A stretch of 64,000 nt of DNA from Sinomonas albida (GCF_004919045.1 NZ_SWDW01000002.1:186001-250000), one strand, 5' to 3'. Counted from the first letter of the stretch, positions 1 to 11,635 are shown. The notes: generated by a model from the letters alone, not told the origin. Numbers and translations: made by a program.

Positions 1-770
1 AGGCTGTCGGTGAATCTGCGGAGATTCCGCTAGCGTACTATTCAAATAACGTTGTGGGAACGCTGAATCTCCTGAACGTCATGCAGGAACGCGGAGTCCG
101 CAGGCTTGTATTTAGCTCGTCAGCGACGGTTTATGCTTCCGACAATGGCCTACCATTGGTCGAAAGCATGCGACGCGGAGCCACAAATCCGTACGGTAGG
201 ACGAAGCAGCAGATCGAGGAGATTCTCGAAGATCTGGGAGCGTCTGATTCGTCGTGGCGGATCGCTATCCTCCGATATTTCAACCCCGTTGGCGCTCACG
301 AATCCGGCCTGATCGGCGAGGACCCTGCGGGCACCCCGAACAATCTGCTTCCATTCGTTGCGCAAGTCGCTGTGGGACAGAGGCCGCGCGTCAGAGTTTT
401 CGGCAACGACTATGACACGGTCGATGGTACCGGGGTCCGCGATTACATCCACGTGGTTGATCTTGCTGCCGGGCACGTGTCGGCCCTTCAGTACCTCAAT
501 GAGCATGCAGGTGTTCATACCTGGAATCTGGGAACGGGCCGGGGCACCTCGGTGCTTGAGGTTATCGATACGTTCGCACGTGTTTCCGGGCGAACGATTC
601 CCTTTGAGATCGGCGCGAGGCGTTTGGGGGATGTCGCGACGAGCTTGGCGGATCCGTCCAAGGCCCGCGATGATCTCGGCTGGAGGGCGACGCGATCCTT
701 TGAGGAAATGTGTGCCGACCACTGGCGCTGGCAGGAGTCAAATCCGCGGGGTTATGCGCCCGAGAACTGA
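1..770 (+). CDS. galE: UDP-glucose 4-epimerase, 5'-truncated by window edge
   Basis: NAD-dependent short-chain dehydrogenase-type epimerase that interconverts UDP-glucose and UDP-galactose in the cytoplasm. The frame is open from base 3 with no start codon, so the N-terminal Rossmann glycine motif lies outside the window. Visible are the SSSATVY strand with the catalytic Ser/Thr, the YGRTK catalytic Tyr-x3-Lys, NPVGAHESG and VRDYIHVVDLA, all standard GalE blocks, and a C-terminus of normal length. An internal GTG at 54 is not the real start, because conserved epimerase sequence continues upstream of it. A GC-rich hairpin follows the stop. The neighbouring rml genes suggest it feeds the same glycan pathway (inference). 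Confidence 0.93.
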   Translation, partial: AVGESAEIPLAYYSNNVVGTLNLLNVMQERGVRRLVFSSSATVYASDNGLPLVESMRRGATNPYGRTKQQIEEILEDLGASDSSWRIAILRYFNPVGAHESGLIGEDPAGTPNNLLPFVAQVAVGQRPRVRVFGNDYDTVDGTGVRDYIHVVDLAAGHVSALQYLNEHAGVHTWNLGTGRGTSVLEVIDTFARVSGRTIPFEIGARRLGDVATSLADPSKARDDLGWRATRSFEEMCADHWRWQESNPRGYAPEN

Positions 771-777
771 CACGAAG

Positions 778-810
778 GCGGGCGCCGAGTCCGATTCACT
801 CGGCGCCCGC
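778..810. terminator. hairpin between convergent galE and DUF2304 gene
   Basis: Perfect 13-bp stem (778-790 with 798-810) around a 7-nt loop, between the galE stop at 770 and the convergent stop at 830. There is no U tract, as is common for actinobacterial terminators. It could serve both directions. Confidence 0.65.
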
Positions 811-829
811 CTCGGAAGAGCTTCCCTGC

Positions 830-1252
830 TCAGCCCTCCGAGCTGCGGCTTTTCTGGGGCTGCATCGTCCCGCTCAGCGATCCCTCGTCGTGGGATGCGG
901 GCAGACCTTCCGATTGCCAGGGTCGAACGGTCTCATCGAGAGCGATGCGGCGCGCAAGCTTGGTGAGCGCGGACTCGGACTGGCGGAACCTCTGGTATGT
1001 CGTCGACATGAAGATGAAGAAGAAGATGATCAGGGCGTAGAGCACCAGATCTGTGCCACGACCGATTCCAAGGAACTGCGCCACCCTGGTGAGTATCTCG
1101 GGGATGAAGATGGAAATGGCGGCGGCCAGTGCGAACAAGAGCAACATGAGCCGTCGAATGGCGAGGTGCCGCGCGTTCGATCCGCTGCGCATCAGGGCCA
1201 GCGAGACAAGGACGACGGCTACGACGAGGACGATCTGCACTACGAAAATCAA
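830..1252 (-). CDS. DUF2304 family membrane protein
   Basis: Small integral membrane protein of 140 aa with hydrophobic segments near residues 3-20, 33-52 and 68-82, followed by a charged cytoplasmic tail. Length, layout and position directly behind a GT2 glycosyltransferase fit DUF2304, a family often paired with polyprenyl-phosphate glycosyltransferases. The start is TTG at 1252, chosen because a GTAGGAG ribosome site overlaps the stop codon of the upstream gene at the right spacing. It is the last gene of the leftward rml operon. A role in presenting the lipid-linked sugar is inferred from the partner; no catalytic motif is visible. Confidence 0.8.
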   Translation of the reverse strand: MIFVVQIVLVVAVVLVSLALMRSGSNARHLAIRRLMLLLFALAAAISIFIPEILTRVAQFLGIGRGTDLVLYALIIFFFIFMSTTYQRFRQSESALTKLARRIALDETVRPWQSEGLPASHDEGSLSGTMQPQKSRSSEG

Positions 1253-1260
1253 CGGGTCTC

Positions 1261-1926
1261 CTACTTGAAGAACAGCTCGGCGAGGATGTTCACCGAATTA
1301 AGCAAGGACTGGCCCTTGGCCTTCGAATAATCCGTGTAGATGATGTGAACCGGATGCTCGGCGTAGCGGGCGTTCAACGAGGACAGCTGGTGAACGAGTT
1401 CGGAGGCGTGGGCCATCCGGTTCTGAGTGAGGTTGATGCGGCCCGCTATCTCCCGGCCCAGCACGCGAAGCCCATTGTGGGCATCGGTCAGGTCCATTCC
1501 CGTCGCGGCTTTCATCTGGAGGGCGGCCGCCTTCAGGACGAGCTTCTTCATGGGGGTCAGCGTCGTGCGGCTGTCCAAGAACCGGGAGCCAAGGACGGCG
1601 TCCAGCGACTCCGCATGGAGCCGGTCGACCATAGCCGCGGCGTCCTCTACGCGATGCTGACCGTCCGCATCGAAGGTCACGATCGAGTCAGTGTTCGGAT
1701 CCTGCAGCGCGTACTCGATGCCGGTCTGGAGCGCAGCGCCCTGGCCGAGATTAATCGGGTGTTCTACGACGATCGCCCCGGCGTTGCGTGCCACTGTGAT
1801 CGAGCCGTCGCGGCTTCCGTCGTCGACGCAGACGACGTTCGGGAACGTATCGAGCAAGCCCTCGATGACGCCTCCGACCACCGTTGCCTCGTTGTACATC
1901 GGGATGACGACCCATGTCTTAGTCAC
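1261..1926 (-). CDS. family 2 glycosyltransferase (dolichyl/polyprenyl-phosphate sugar synthase type)
   Basis: GT-A fold inverting glycosyltransferase of 221 aa. The N-terminus has the VVIPMYNEA nucleotide-binding strand, VCVDDGSRDGS and a TFDADGQH block carrying the DxD metal site. It has no C-terminal membrane helices, so it resembles the short DPM1-like class that transfers a sugar from a nucleotide donor to a polyprenyl phosphate. The start is GTG at 1926. It sits 35 bp behind the rmlC-rmlD fusion and just ahead of the DUF2304 gene, so one transcript is likely. The donor sugar cannot be read from the sequence; rhamnose or glucose would suit the context. Confidence 0.88.
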   Translation of the reverse strand: MTKTWVVIPMYNEATVVGGVIEGLLDTFPNVVCVDDGSRDGSITVARNAGAIVVEHPINLGQGAALQTGIEYALQDPNTDSIVTFDADGQHRVEDAAAMVDRLHAESLDAVLGSRFLDSRTTLTPMKKLVLKAAALQMKAATGMDLTDAHNGLRVLGREIAGRINLTQNRMAHASELVHQLSSLNARYAEHPVHIIYTDYSKAKGQSLLNSVNILAELFFK

Positions 1927-1961
1927 CCATCGATTGTCTCATAGGGACAAGGGCGCCTCTT

Positions 1962-4402
<2,441 letters not shown>

Positions 4403-4451
4403 TCAGGGTAGCCGATAGTCTTGCCCCAGCGCCGAACGAAAGGTGAACTCG

Positions 4452-5891
4452 TTGACGACAGCGGCTGGGCACCCAGCAGTGCCGGGGCCTAGCGCGGCGG
4501 CGCTCTCGGGACGACCAATTTCGTCCCTTTACCTTCGGCTCCGCAACCACAGGGCGGGCGGCCCCGCTCTGAGTGTCATCGCGAACCTCGTCGCAGTGAT
4601 TTCGATCACTCTGGCAGCCTTCTGGCGCCTTCCGGGTCAGACGACCGAGACCCTGTGGGCCGAGGACGGGGGTGTTTTCCTTCGTCAGGCGCTGACTTCG
4701 CAGTTTGCGTCCGGGATTTTTGACCCCTATGAGGGATATCTCCACGTCCTGCCGAGGACCATCGCTCACATAGCGCTGCGAACTGGCCCTATCGAAGACT
4801 ACGCCGTTCGGGTTGCGTGGATCTCGTGCTTGTGTGTCGGTCTCATCGGAGTCGCGGTATTCCACCTGAGCCGCCACTCGGTACCCTCCACCGCGACGCG
4901 CGTATTGCTAGCCATTATTCCGGCCCTGTTGCCTGCCGGGCCGCTCGAGGCGCTGGGAAACACCGCCAATCTGCACTGGTACATGCTGTGGCTGACCGTG
5001 TGGCTTCTGGTGTATCGGGCGCGGAACCTCGCGGCCAAGATCCTGGTCCCTGTCGCTGCCTTCGTGGCATCGAGCACCGAAATTCAGACCGTCGCCTTCC
5101 TGCCACTGCTTGTTTGGGCTGTCTGGCGGGATCGGCGAAGGCTGCCGGCGGCGATGGCGCTCATCGTCGGGATCGTCATGCAGGGCGTGACCTTTCTGAC
5201 TTTCCCCCGCTCGACGTCGCCTGACGCTGCTCCGTGGGATCTGCCTAGCGTGGTGATGGGCTGGCTGCTCCAAGGCGTCGTCTCGCTCTTGCAGCCCTCC
5301 TCGGCGGCGGTCGGCGCCGCGTGGAACTTCTTCGGCGGGTGGGTTCTGTTACCGCCGATAGTCCTCGTGTGCGTGGTGCTCTGGCTGGGTTGGAACAACG
5401 GCGGGGCCTCCAGAGTCGGCACGGTCGGATTTCTGCTGGCATCGGGCATGTTCTGGGCCGCCGCGCAGCTCATCAATAACCGTGCCTTCATGAACTACGC
5501 GGAGCTGTCCCGGGACGAATGGTTCCACTTCACCTACCTGCGGTACGCTGTCGCCTCCGGGATGTTTGCCCTCGGGGCCGCGGCTTTCGCGGCGGGGGGC
5601 CGCCAGTCTCGGCCGGAAGTAGAAGAACAGCCGCCTCCGCGGAACGCAATCGAGCGTCTCAGGCGGTACGGGCCGGCTGCGGTTGGCGGCGCCGTCGTCG
5701 TGGTGTTGCTGGCGGGCTTCTTCCCCTCTTACAGCGCGCGGTCTGCTGGCCCCGTGTGGTCTGAGCAGGTGGCCGCGGCGCGTGCAGCCTGCGATGCCGA
5801 CCCCAAGTTGGAGACGGCGCCCGCACGGGTGGCGCCTGCCGGCTGGCAGTTCGAGAAGGTACCGATACCGTGCTATCGACTACGTCGATAA
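4452..5891 (+). CDS. polytopic membrane protein of the polysaccharide cluster, GT-C-like
   Basis: About 479 aa with ten or more hydrophobic segments. After the first membrane segment there is an acidic WAEDGGVFL loop followed by a YEGYLHVLPR stretch, resembling the first outer loop of GT-C glycosyltransferases where an acidic residue is catalytic. I do not recognise the exact family. TTG at 4452 is preferred as start because AAAGGTG lies 6-7 nt upstream; GTG at 4443 is in frame but overlaps that site. It lies between rmlB and rmlA and just upstream of rmlA. Transfer of a sugar from a lipid-linked donor outside the membrane is an inference from fold-like features and context. Confidence 0.7.
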   Translation: MTTAAGHPAVPGPSAAALSGRPISSLYLRLRNHRAGGPALSVIANLVAVISITLAAFWRLPGQTTETLWAEDGGVFLRQALTSQFASGIFDPYEGYLHVLPRTIAHIALRTGPIEDYAVRVAWISCLCVGLIGVAVFHLSRHSVPSTATRVLLAIIPALLPAGPLEALGNTANLHWYMLWLTVWLLVYRARNLAAKILVPVAAFVASSTEIQTVAFLPLLVWAVWRDRRRLPAAMALIVGIVMQGVTFLTFPRSTSPDAAPWDLPSVVMGWLLQGVVSLLQPSSAAVGAAWNFFGGWVLLPPIVLVCVVLWLGWNNGGASRVGTVGFLLASGMFWAAAQLINNRAFMNYAELSRDEWFHFTYLRYAVASGMFALGAAAFAAGGRQSRPEVEEQPPPRNAIERLRRYGPAAVGGAVVVVLLAGFFPSYSARSAGPVWSEQVAAARAACDADPKLETAPARVAPAGWQFEKVPIPCYRLRR

Positions 5892-5920
5892 GAAGTCGAT
5901 AAAGAATCAGGAGCGAGACA

Positions 5921-6781
5921 TTGCGTGGAATCATCTTGGCCGGCGGCACCGGTTCCCGGCTTCACCCGATTACCTTGGGCGTCAGCAAGCAGCTCGTCCC
6001 GGTCTACGACAAGCCCATGATCTACTACCCGCTGTCGACCCTTATTCTCGCGGGGATCAAGGACATCCTCATTATCACCACGCCGCACGATGCGGAACCA
6101 TTTCAGCGTCTGCTCGGTGATGGTTCGAGATTCGGAATCAGTCTGAGCTACGTGCAGCAGCCCTCGCCTGACGGTCTCGCTCAAGCCTTCATCCTTGGGG
6201 AGGAGCATATCGGTTCGGATACCGTGGCCCTCGTGCTGGGCGACAACATTTTCTACGGTCCAGGCATGGGCACTCAGCTTCGGAAGCACCAGAACATTGA
6301 TGGTGCGGCCGTCTTCGGATATTGGGTTAAAGATCCCACCGCGTATGGTGTCGTGGAGTTCGATGGCGGCGGTCGGGCGATTTCTCTTGAGGAGAAGCCC
6401 ATGCAACCTAAGAGCCATTACGCTGTTCCCGGCCTTTATTTCTATGACAATGACGTCATCGATATTGCCAAGTCGCTTAAGCCTTCCCCCCGGGGCGAGC
6501 TTGAAATCACCGATGTCAACCGTACGTATCTTGAAGCCGGAAAGCTTCAGGTTGAGGTCCTGCCACGCGGTACCGCTTGGCTCGATACGGGGACGTTTAG
6601 CGATCTCAATGACGCTTCAAACTTTATTCGGACGATCGAAAATCGACAGGGCCTCAAAATCGGGGCTCCGGAGGAGATCGCGTGGCGTCTAGGCTTTCTT
6701 ACTGACGAGGAGCTCCGGGAGCGGGCGGAGCCACTCGTGAAGAGCGGCTATGGGCGCTATCTCTTGGAACTGCTGGACTGA
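5921..6781 (+). CDS. rmlA: glucose-1-phosphate thymidylyltransferase
   Basis: First enzyme of dTDP-rhamnose synthesis: glucose-1-phosphate plus dTTP gives dTDP-glucose. The 286-aa length is standard. The N-terminus has the nucleotidyltransferase signature [18 protein letters not shown] with the catalytic Arg and Lys, then [21 protein letters not shown] and the EKP sugar-binding motif. The start is TTG at 5921, supported by AGGAG about 8 nt upstream. It is 29 bp from the membrane-protein gene and is followed by the flippase, so the three probably form one rightward operon. Confidence 0.95.
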   Translation: MRGIILAGGTGSRLHPITLGVSKQLVPVYDKPMIYYPLSTLILAGIKDILIITTPHDAEPFQRLLGDGSRFGISLSYVQQPSPDGLAQAFILGEEHIGSDTVALVLGDNIFYGPGMGTQLRKHQNIDGAAVFGYWVKDPTAYGVVEFDGGGRAISLEEKPMQPKSHYAVPGLYFYDNDVIDIAKSLKPSPRGELEITDVNRTYLEAGKLQVEVLPRGTAWLDTGTFSDLNDASNFIRTIENRQGLKIGAPEEIAWRLGFLTDEELRERAEPLVKSGYGRYLLELLD

Positions 6782-6902
6782 GTTCCTGGCCCGCGGAAGC
6801 TGGCGGTTCATTGACCGCGCCACGTCAGGCTCGCTTGCGTACCGCACAATCCTTGGGGTGAATGCCGCAAGCCTAAAACCACTGGGGAGAGGGGACCGAA
6901 TC

Positions 6903-8135
6903 TTGGGTCGACGCTGGACGATGCTCGGACGACTCGCCAGCTTCGCCTTGACGACTGGTCTCACGAGCGTTGTGGGGCTCATTTCGGTTCCGGTGATTAT
7001 CGCCGGCGCGGGGCCGTCGCTGTGGGGGATTCAGGCGGCGCTTCAGACGGCCGCAGGGCTATTCGGCATTCTCGTGTCGTTCGGCTGGGGGACCACCGGA
7101 GCTGGCGAAATCGCGGCCGCCTCAGCTGACCGTCGGCCACAGAAGTATGTCGACTCGCTCGTCACGCGCGCGTATCTCGCACTGATCGCGTACCCAGCGA
7201 TGGTGGTTACTATGGGTTTGTTGAACCCGAACCACTTGGTGCTCGTGGCGGTCGGGTCGGCGACCTTCCTGATGCCGTTTCTCGGAGCGTCCTGGTATTT
7301 TATTGGGGAAGCCCGTCCAGCGCGTCTTTTTTGGCTGGACGGATTTCCGCAGTCCATTGGCGTCCTCGCCGGGGTTGTCGTCATGATCATCACACATGAC
7401 CTCATTACCGTGCTAGCTGTGCAGGCGGTCTTCAACGCAGTCGGCGTCATACTGTCAGCTCGCACTATTGTGCGCTCGAGCCCCACCGCGCTTGTTGTGA
7501 GTTATGCGCCGCGAGAGTCCCTCCGCAGATTGGCTGGACAACGTCATTCAGTCATGACCGCCGCGACATCAGGTCTTTATGTGTCGGTGCCGCTGCTGCT
7601 CCTGAACGCTGTGGCCCCGTCGTCGTTGAGTCGGTACGCGATGGGAGACAAGCTGTTCCGCTTCGGTTTGACGGCCTTCTCGCCGGTCCTCCAACTCGTG
7701 CAGGGCTGGCTTCCAGCCAATGGCAGAAGCCATCTGCTAGTTCGGATGAGATTGGTCGCACGCCTCGTTCCCGCCGCTGGGGTGATCGGAGCGGTGCTCA
7801 TTGCCCTGCTTGGTCCGATCGCGGCCAACCTCCTCTCTGGGGGCGAGATCGGGTTCACGTGGGAACTGTCTATTCCGTTTGGACTGATCTTCGGCGCAGT
7901 AGCGGTGACTCAGGTTGTGGGCTTGGCATGCCTCGTGCAGCTGAACGAGACACGGTCCCTTGCGCGCTCGACGCTTGCCGGCGCGATCAGCGGGATCCCG
8001 CTGATCGTCGTTGGGGCCCTCTCCTTCGGAGCTGCTGGTGTCGCATGGGCTGTTGCGCTGTCCGAACTCGTGGTCCTGGCTGTGCAGTACAGAAGCATGT
8101 ATCGCGCGCTCGCGATGGCGTCAGCCCGGGCGTAG
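6903..8135 (+). CDS. Wzx-like polysaccharide flippase (MATE/MOP superfamily)
   Basis: About 410 aa with roughly 12 hydrophobic segments spread over the whole length, starting MLGRLASFALTTGLT and including GLISVPVIIAGAGPSLWG. Hydropathy, length and location after rmlA fit a lipid-linked oligosaccharide translocase. The frame is open upstream into the rmlA end, but TTG at 6903 is chosen because GGGGAGAGGGG lies just upstream; ATG at 6921 is an alternative. Some paralogous MATE exporters look similar, so substrate assignment rests on context. It ends 24 bp from the convergent GH25 gene. Confidence 0.82.
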   Translation: MGRRWTMLGRLASFALTTGLTSVVGLISVPVIIAGAGPSLWGIQAALQTAAGLFGILVSFGWGTTGAGEIAAASADRRPQKYVDSLVTRAYLALIAYPAMVVTMGLLNPNHLVLVAVGSATFLMPFLGASWYFIGEARPARLFWLDGFPQSIGVLAGVVVMIITHDLITVLAVQAVFNAVGVILSARTIVRSSPTALVVSYAPRESLRRLAGQRHSVMTAATSGLYVSVPLLLLNAVAPSSLSRYAMGDKLFRFGLTAFSPVLQLVQGWLPANGRSHLLVRMRLVARLVPAAGVIGAVLIALLGPIAANLLSGGEIGFTWELSIPFGLIFGAVAVTQVVGLACLVQLNETRSLARSTLAGAISGIPLIVVGALSFGAAGVAWAVALSELVVLAVQYRSMYRALAMASARA

Positions 8136-8159
8136 GCCAAGCCCACGAGTCCCGATCTC

Positions 8160-10538
8160 CTAGGAGATTCCTGTGGCGCTATTCCATGTAATGGAGCCAC
8201 CTTGGAACGCCTGCGAACAGGAGGTTCCGGCCCCATTGCAGGTCTGCCCAGAGGTGGGGTAGCCATATCTTCCGCGCTCGGCGCCCGAGTTGAGCCAGGC
8301 AGTGCGGATGGGACCGCTGGGGGACAGCTGGGCGCCGGTGGCCTGCGACCAGATCACAGCCCCGTTCTGGTAGTTCTGGTAGCTGCCGCCGTTGACGAGG
8401 CCGGTGACGACGCCGGTGGTGGGGTACGCGAGGGGGCCGCGTTCGGCGCCTGAGTTGAGCCAGGCGGTGCGGATCGGGCCGCTGGGGGACAGCTGGGCGC
8501 CGGTGGCCTGGGACCAGATGACGGCGCCGTTCTGGTAGTTCTGGTAGCTGCCGCCGTTGACGAGGCCGGTGACGACGCCGGTGGTGGGGTACGCGAGGGG
8601 ACCCTGTTCGGCGCCTGAGTTGAACCAGGCAGTGCGGATCGGGCCGCTGGGGGACAGCTGGGCGCCGGTGGCCTGGGACCAGATGACGGCGCCGTTCTGG
8701 TAGTTCTGGTACGTGCCGCCGTTGACGAGGCCGGTGACCACGCCGGTGGTGGGGTACGCAAGGGGACCCTGTTCGGCGCCCGAGTTGAGCCAGGCGGTGC
8801 GGATCGGGCCGCTGGGGGACAGCTGGGCGCCGGTGGCCTGCGACCACATGATCGCGCCATTCTGGAAGTTCTCGTAGCAACCGCCGCCGGCAAGCCCGCA
8901 CACTACGCCTGAAGTCGGGTAGCCCAGGGGACCCTGTTCGGCGCCTGAGTTGAGCCAGAAGGTGCGGATGGGCCCGTTGGGGGAGACCTGGGCGCCGGTG
9001 GCCTGGTTCCAGATGATGGCGCCGTTCTGGTAGTTCTGGTAGGTGCCGCCGTTGGCGAGTCCGCCGACGACGCCGGAGGTCGGGTAGCCGAGCGGGCCGC
9101 CTTCGAAGCCGGTGGCCTTCCAGGCGTCGCGGATGGGGCCGTTGGGGGAGACTTGGGCGCCAGTGGCCTGGGACCAGATGACGGACCCGTTCTGGAAGTT
9201 CTGGTAGGTGCCGCCGTTGACGAGGCCGGTGACGACGCCGGTGGTGGGGTAGCCAAGCGGTCCGCTCTCAAAGCCGGACGCCTGCCATGCGCCGCGGATG
9301 GGTCCGCTTGGCGAGATCTGGGCTCCGGTCGCCGCGCTCCAGATGATGGACCCGTTCTGGAAGTTCTGGTACGCCCCACCGTTGACTAGGCCGCCAAATA
9401 CTCCGCCGGTCTGGGCGCCGATATTTGCGCCGCCTGCTACGGCGCCAATGGCCGCGCTCGGGTTGGTGTCGCCGTAGGTCGCAAAGCGTTGAAGTCCGGC
9501 ATAGTCGCCATTCCAAACGTTCGAGTCGCCGACGAACGGGCCAGTCGAGCTGTACTGCCACACACTGAAGTTTCCCCAGCCCGCAGGCAACGTCGGCCCC
9601 GATTGGTTGTAGGCCGCGACCCAAAGCGGGTTGTTGGCGAAGCCGCCGAAGTTGCCGGTGCACTGGCTCCACCAGTCGGCCGTCGTGTAGATCATGGGGC
9701 GCCGACCTGTGAGCGAGAGCATCGTGTTGCTGAAGTCGGCGATCCAGTTGACCATCGCCGACCCGCCCATGTTGTAGCACGTATCGCCCATGTTGACGCC
9801 GTTGATGGTCTGGCCCTTGTAAGGGTTGTACTCGATATCCAGAACCGGCGGCATCGTGATGCCGTCCGGCGACCATCCGCCGCCGTTCTGGACGAAGTAG
9901 TTCGCCTGGTTGTTTCCACTGGACCAATTCGGAATCGCGAAGTGGTACGCGCCGCGGACCATGCCCGCATTCATGGAATTGGTGTATTGCTGGGGGAACG
10001 CGGCGTTCGTGTAGTAATTGCCCTCGCTCGCCTTGACGTAGGCAAAGCGTACGCCTTGGTTCCATTGCCCTTGCCAATCGGTCGTATCAGTCGCGCCGTT
10101 GGCCTGATAGGCACTCACGTCGACGCCGGCGACACCCCATCCCGGTTGCCAGGTGCTAATGGCCAAGGGAACACGCAGAGCCATGCCGCGCGCGGGCGAG
10201 CCACTCTGCTTCGGGTTCTGCGGGTTGACCTGGCCCATCTTGGCACCGAGCCCCACGGCGCGCCGCATGGCGTCACGCAGCTGGTCGTTTCCGCCCGGAT
10301 TCGACGTCGCCGCCTGGATGACCCCGGGAGAGGGCGTGGACTGCGAAGGCCGGGGGGTAGGCGTTGCTGAGGCGGACGGCGCGGACGTGGCCGATGCCGT
10401 TGAAGTCCCGGTGGGGCTGGGACTCGGCGTTTGGACCGGCGACGGTTGCGCCATTGCCATGGGAACGCCCAGACCGCCCACCAGACCGATTGTGAGGAGC
10501 GACAAGCTCACTCTCTGAGAGATGGATTTTAGTGTCAT
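8160..10538 (-). CDS. secreted GH25 muramidase with LGFP repeat cell-wall domain
   Basis: Exported peptidoglycan hydrolase of 792 aa. Residues 1-30 are a signal peptide ending AMA-Q, and 31-75 a Pro/Ser/Thr-rich linker. Residues about 135-350 form the GH25 barrel, with GVDVSAYQ (Asp140) and PVLDIEYN (Asp234, Glu236), the usual acidic catalytic set. From about residue 375 there are about eight LGFP-type repeats of exactly 55 aa with recurring GPLGYPT, GGTYQN and IWSQATGAQ. LGFP modules bind mycolyl-arabinogalactan or other wall glycans in relatives. It is convergent with the flippase and divergent from galU, so it may remodel the wall where the rhamnose glycan is attached (inference). Confidence 0.93.
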   Translation of the reverse strand: MTLKSISQRVSLSLLTIGLVGGLGVPMAMAQPSPVQTPSPSPTGTSTASATSAPSASATPTPRPSQSTPSPGVIQAATSNPGGNDQLRDAMRRAVGLGAKMGQVNPQNPKQSGSPARGMALRVPLAISTWQPGWGVAGVDVSAYQANGATDTTDWQGQWNQGVRFAYVKASEGNYYTNAAFPQQYTNSMNAGMVRGAYHFAIPNWSSGNNQANYFVQNGGGWSPDGITMPPVLDIEYNPYKGQTINGVNMGDTCYNMGGSAMVNWIADFSNTMLSLTGRRPMIYTTADWWSQCTGNFGGFANNPLWVAAYNQSGPTLPAGWGNFSVWQYSSTGPFVGDSNVWNGDYAGLQRFATYGDTNPSAAIGAVAGGANIGAQTGGVFGGLVNGGAYQNFQNGSIIWSAATGAQISPSGPIRGAWQASGFESGPLGYPTTGVVTGLVNGGTYQNFQNGSVIWSQATGAQVSPNGPIRDAWKATGFEGGPLGYPTSGVVGGLANGGTYQNYQNGAIIWNQATGAQVSPNGPIRTFWLNSGAEQGPLGYPTSGVVCGLAGGGCYENFQNGAIMWSQATGAQLSPSGPIRTAWLNSGAEQGPLAYPTTGVVTGLVNGGTYQNYQNGAVIWSQATGAQLSPSGPIRTAWFNSGAEQGPLAYPTTGVVTGLVNGGSYQNYQNGAVIWSQATGAQLSPSGPIRTAWLNSGAERGPLAYPTTGVVTGLVNGGSYQNYQNGAVIWSQATGAQLSPSGPIRTAWLNSGAERGRYGYPTSGQTCNGAGTSCSQAFQGGSITWNSATGIS
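8270..9280. repeat. 165-bp tandem repeats encoding LGFP modules
   Basis: Equivalent points recur every 165 bp (for example ACCCTGTTCGG at 8601, 8766 and 8931). The copies between about 8300 and 8780 are almost identical at DNA level, while those at 8930-9280 have diverged. Recent internal duplication or gene conversion is the simplest reading. Confidence 0.9.
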
Positions 10539-10587
10539 TGCCCGCCCGCTTAGCTGTTCCGATCCTCATGCACGAGTGACCAGAGCA

Positions 10588-10615
10588 ACCATAGCAGCGA
10601 TGTTAAAGGTGTGAA
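10588..10615 (-). promoter_or_regulatory. candidate promoter of the GH25 gene
   Basis: Read on the minus strand: TTCACA (10610-10615), 16-bp spacer, TATGGT (10588-10593), 50 bp ahead of the ATG. It is a plausible housekeeping-type promoter, judged by eye only. Confidence 0.35.
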
Positions 10616-10694
10616 TAGAGTGATGCCAGTACAGTGGAGATTCCTAGGGTGATCCTGTCAGATCCTTGCGCTATCTGCTGCCGGGCCCGTCCCG

Positions 10695-10700
10695 TAGGCT
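10695..10700 (+). promoter_or_regulatory. candidate -10 box of galU (leaderless start)
   Basis: TAGGCT ends 6 nt before the galU ATG, so the transcript would start at or next to the AUG. No ribosome site fits between. Similar TAGACT-ATG spacing occurs at 40647, 52430 and 55700. Confidence 0.4.
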
Positions 10701-10706
10701 ACGTCC

Positions 10707-11600
10707 ATGCCCCAAACTCGCATAACAAAGGCGGTCATCCCCGCCGCCGGCCTCGGTACGCGATTCCTCCCGGCAACGAAGGCGATGCCCAAGGAAATGC
10801 TCCCCATGGTGGACGCTCCGGCTATTCAATATGTCGTCGCCGAGGCTTCACGGGCTGGCTTGAATAATGTGCTCGTCATCACAGGACGCACGAAGCGGGC
10901 TCTGGAGGATCATTTCGATCGGGTTCCGTCGCTTGAGGCTGCGTTGGAGCGCAAGGGCGATGAGAAGAAGCTTGCGGCGATCCAGGAGTCGAGCAATCTG
11001 GGCGATATCCACTATGTTCGCCAGGGCGATCCGAAGGGTCTGGGGCGTGCGGTGCTGTGCGCGCAGCGGCATGTGGGGGACGAGCCGTTCGCGGTGCTGC
11101 TGGGCGATGACCTGATCGACGAGCGTGATGAGCTGCTGGCGGAGATGATCCGGGTCCAGCAGGCCACGGGCGGTTCGGTGGTGGCGCTGATGGAGGTGCC
11201 GCGGGAGGCGATCTCGGCGTATGGTTCGGCGGATGTGACGGCGGTGGAGGGCGAGTCGTTCGTCCAGGTTCATGGGCTGGTGGAGAAGCCGGCGCCGGAG
11301 GATGCGCCGTCGAATCTGGCGATCATCGGCCGGTATGTGCTGCATCCGGCGGTGTTCGATGTGCTGCACGAGACGGGTCCGGGGCGGGGTGGGGAGATCC
11401 AGCTCACGGATGCGCTGCAGACCCTCGCGGCCCGTGATGGCGAGGGTGGCGGGGTGTACGGTGTGGTGTTCCGCGGCCGCCGTTACGACACCGGGGACAA
11501 GCTCAGCTACCTCAAGGCCGTCGTGACCCTAGCCTGCGGGCGCGAGGATCTTGGGCCCCAGTTTCGACCTTGGCTAGAGGAATTCGCGGCCGGTCTCTGA
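10707..11600 (+). CDS. galU: UTP-glucose-1-phosphate uridylyltransferase
   Basis: Makes UDP-glucose from UTP and glucose-1-phosphate, the precursor that GalE epimerises and that many glycans need. It is 297 aa. The signature VIPAAGLGTRFLPATKAMPKEML contributes the catalytic GxGTR and Lys (quoted as separate parts PAAGLGTRF and ATKAMPKE), followed by VLLGDDLI, EKP and the C-terminal RYDTGDKLSYLKA typical of bacterial GalU. The start is ATG at 10707, probably leaderless. A hairpin follows the stop. Confidence 0.95.
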   Translation: MPQTRITKAVIPAAGLGTRFLPATKAMPKEMLPMVDAPAIQYVVAEASRAGLNNVLVITGRTKRALEDHFDRVPSLEAALERKGDEKKLAAIQESSNLGDIHYVRQGDPKGLGRAVLCAQRHVGDEPFAVLLGDDLIDERDELLAEMIRVQQATGGSVVALMEVPREAISAYGSADVTAVEGESFVQVHGLVEKPAPEDAPSNLAIIGRYVLHPAVFDVLHETGPGRGGEIQLTDALQTLAARDGEGGGVYGVVFRGRRYDTGDKLSYLKAVVTLACGREDLGPQFRPWLEEFAAGL

Positions 11601-11613
11601 GCTCCACGGACTT

Positions 11614-11635
11614 GGCCCCGGCTGAGGCCGGGGCC
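11614..11635 (+). terminator. hairpin downstream of galU
   Basis: Perfect 8-bp stem GGCCCCGG/CCGGGGCC around a CTGAGG loop, 13 nt after the galU stop. It has no U tract. Confidence 0.5.
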
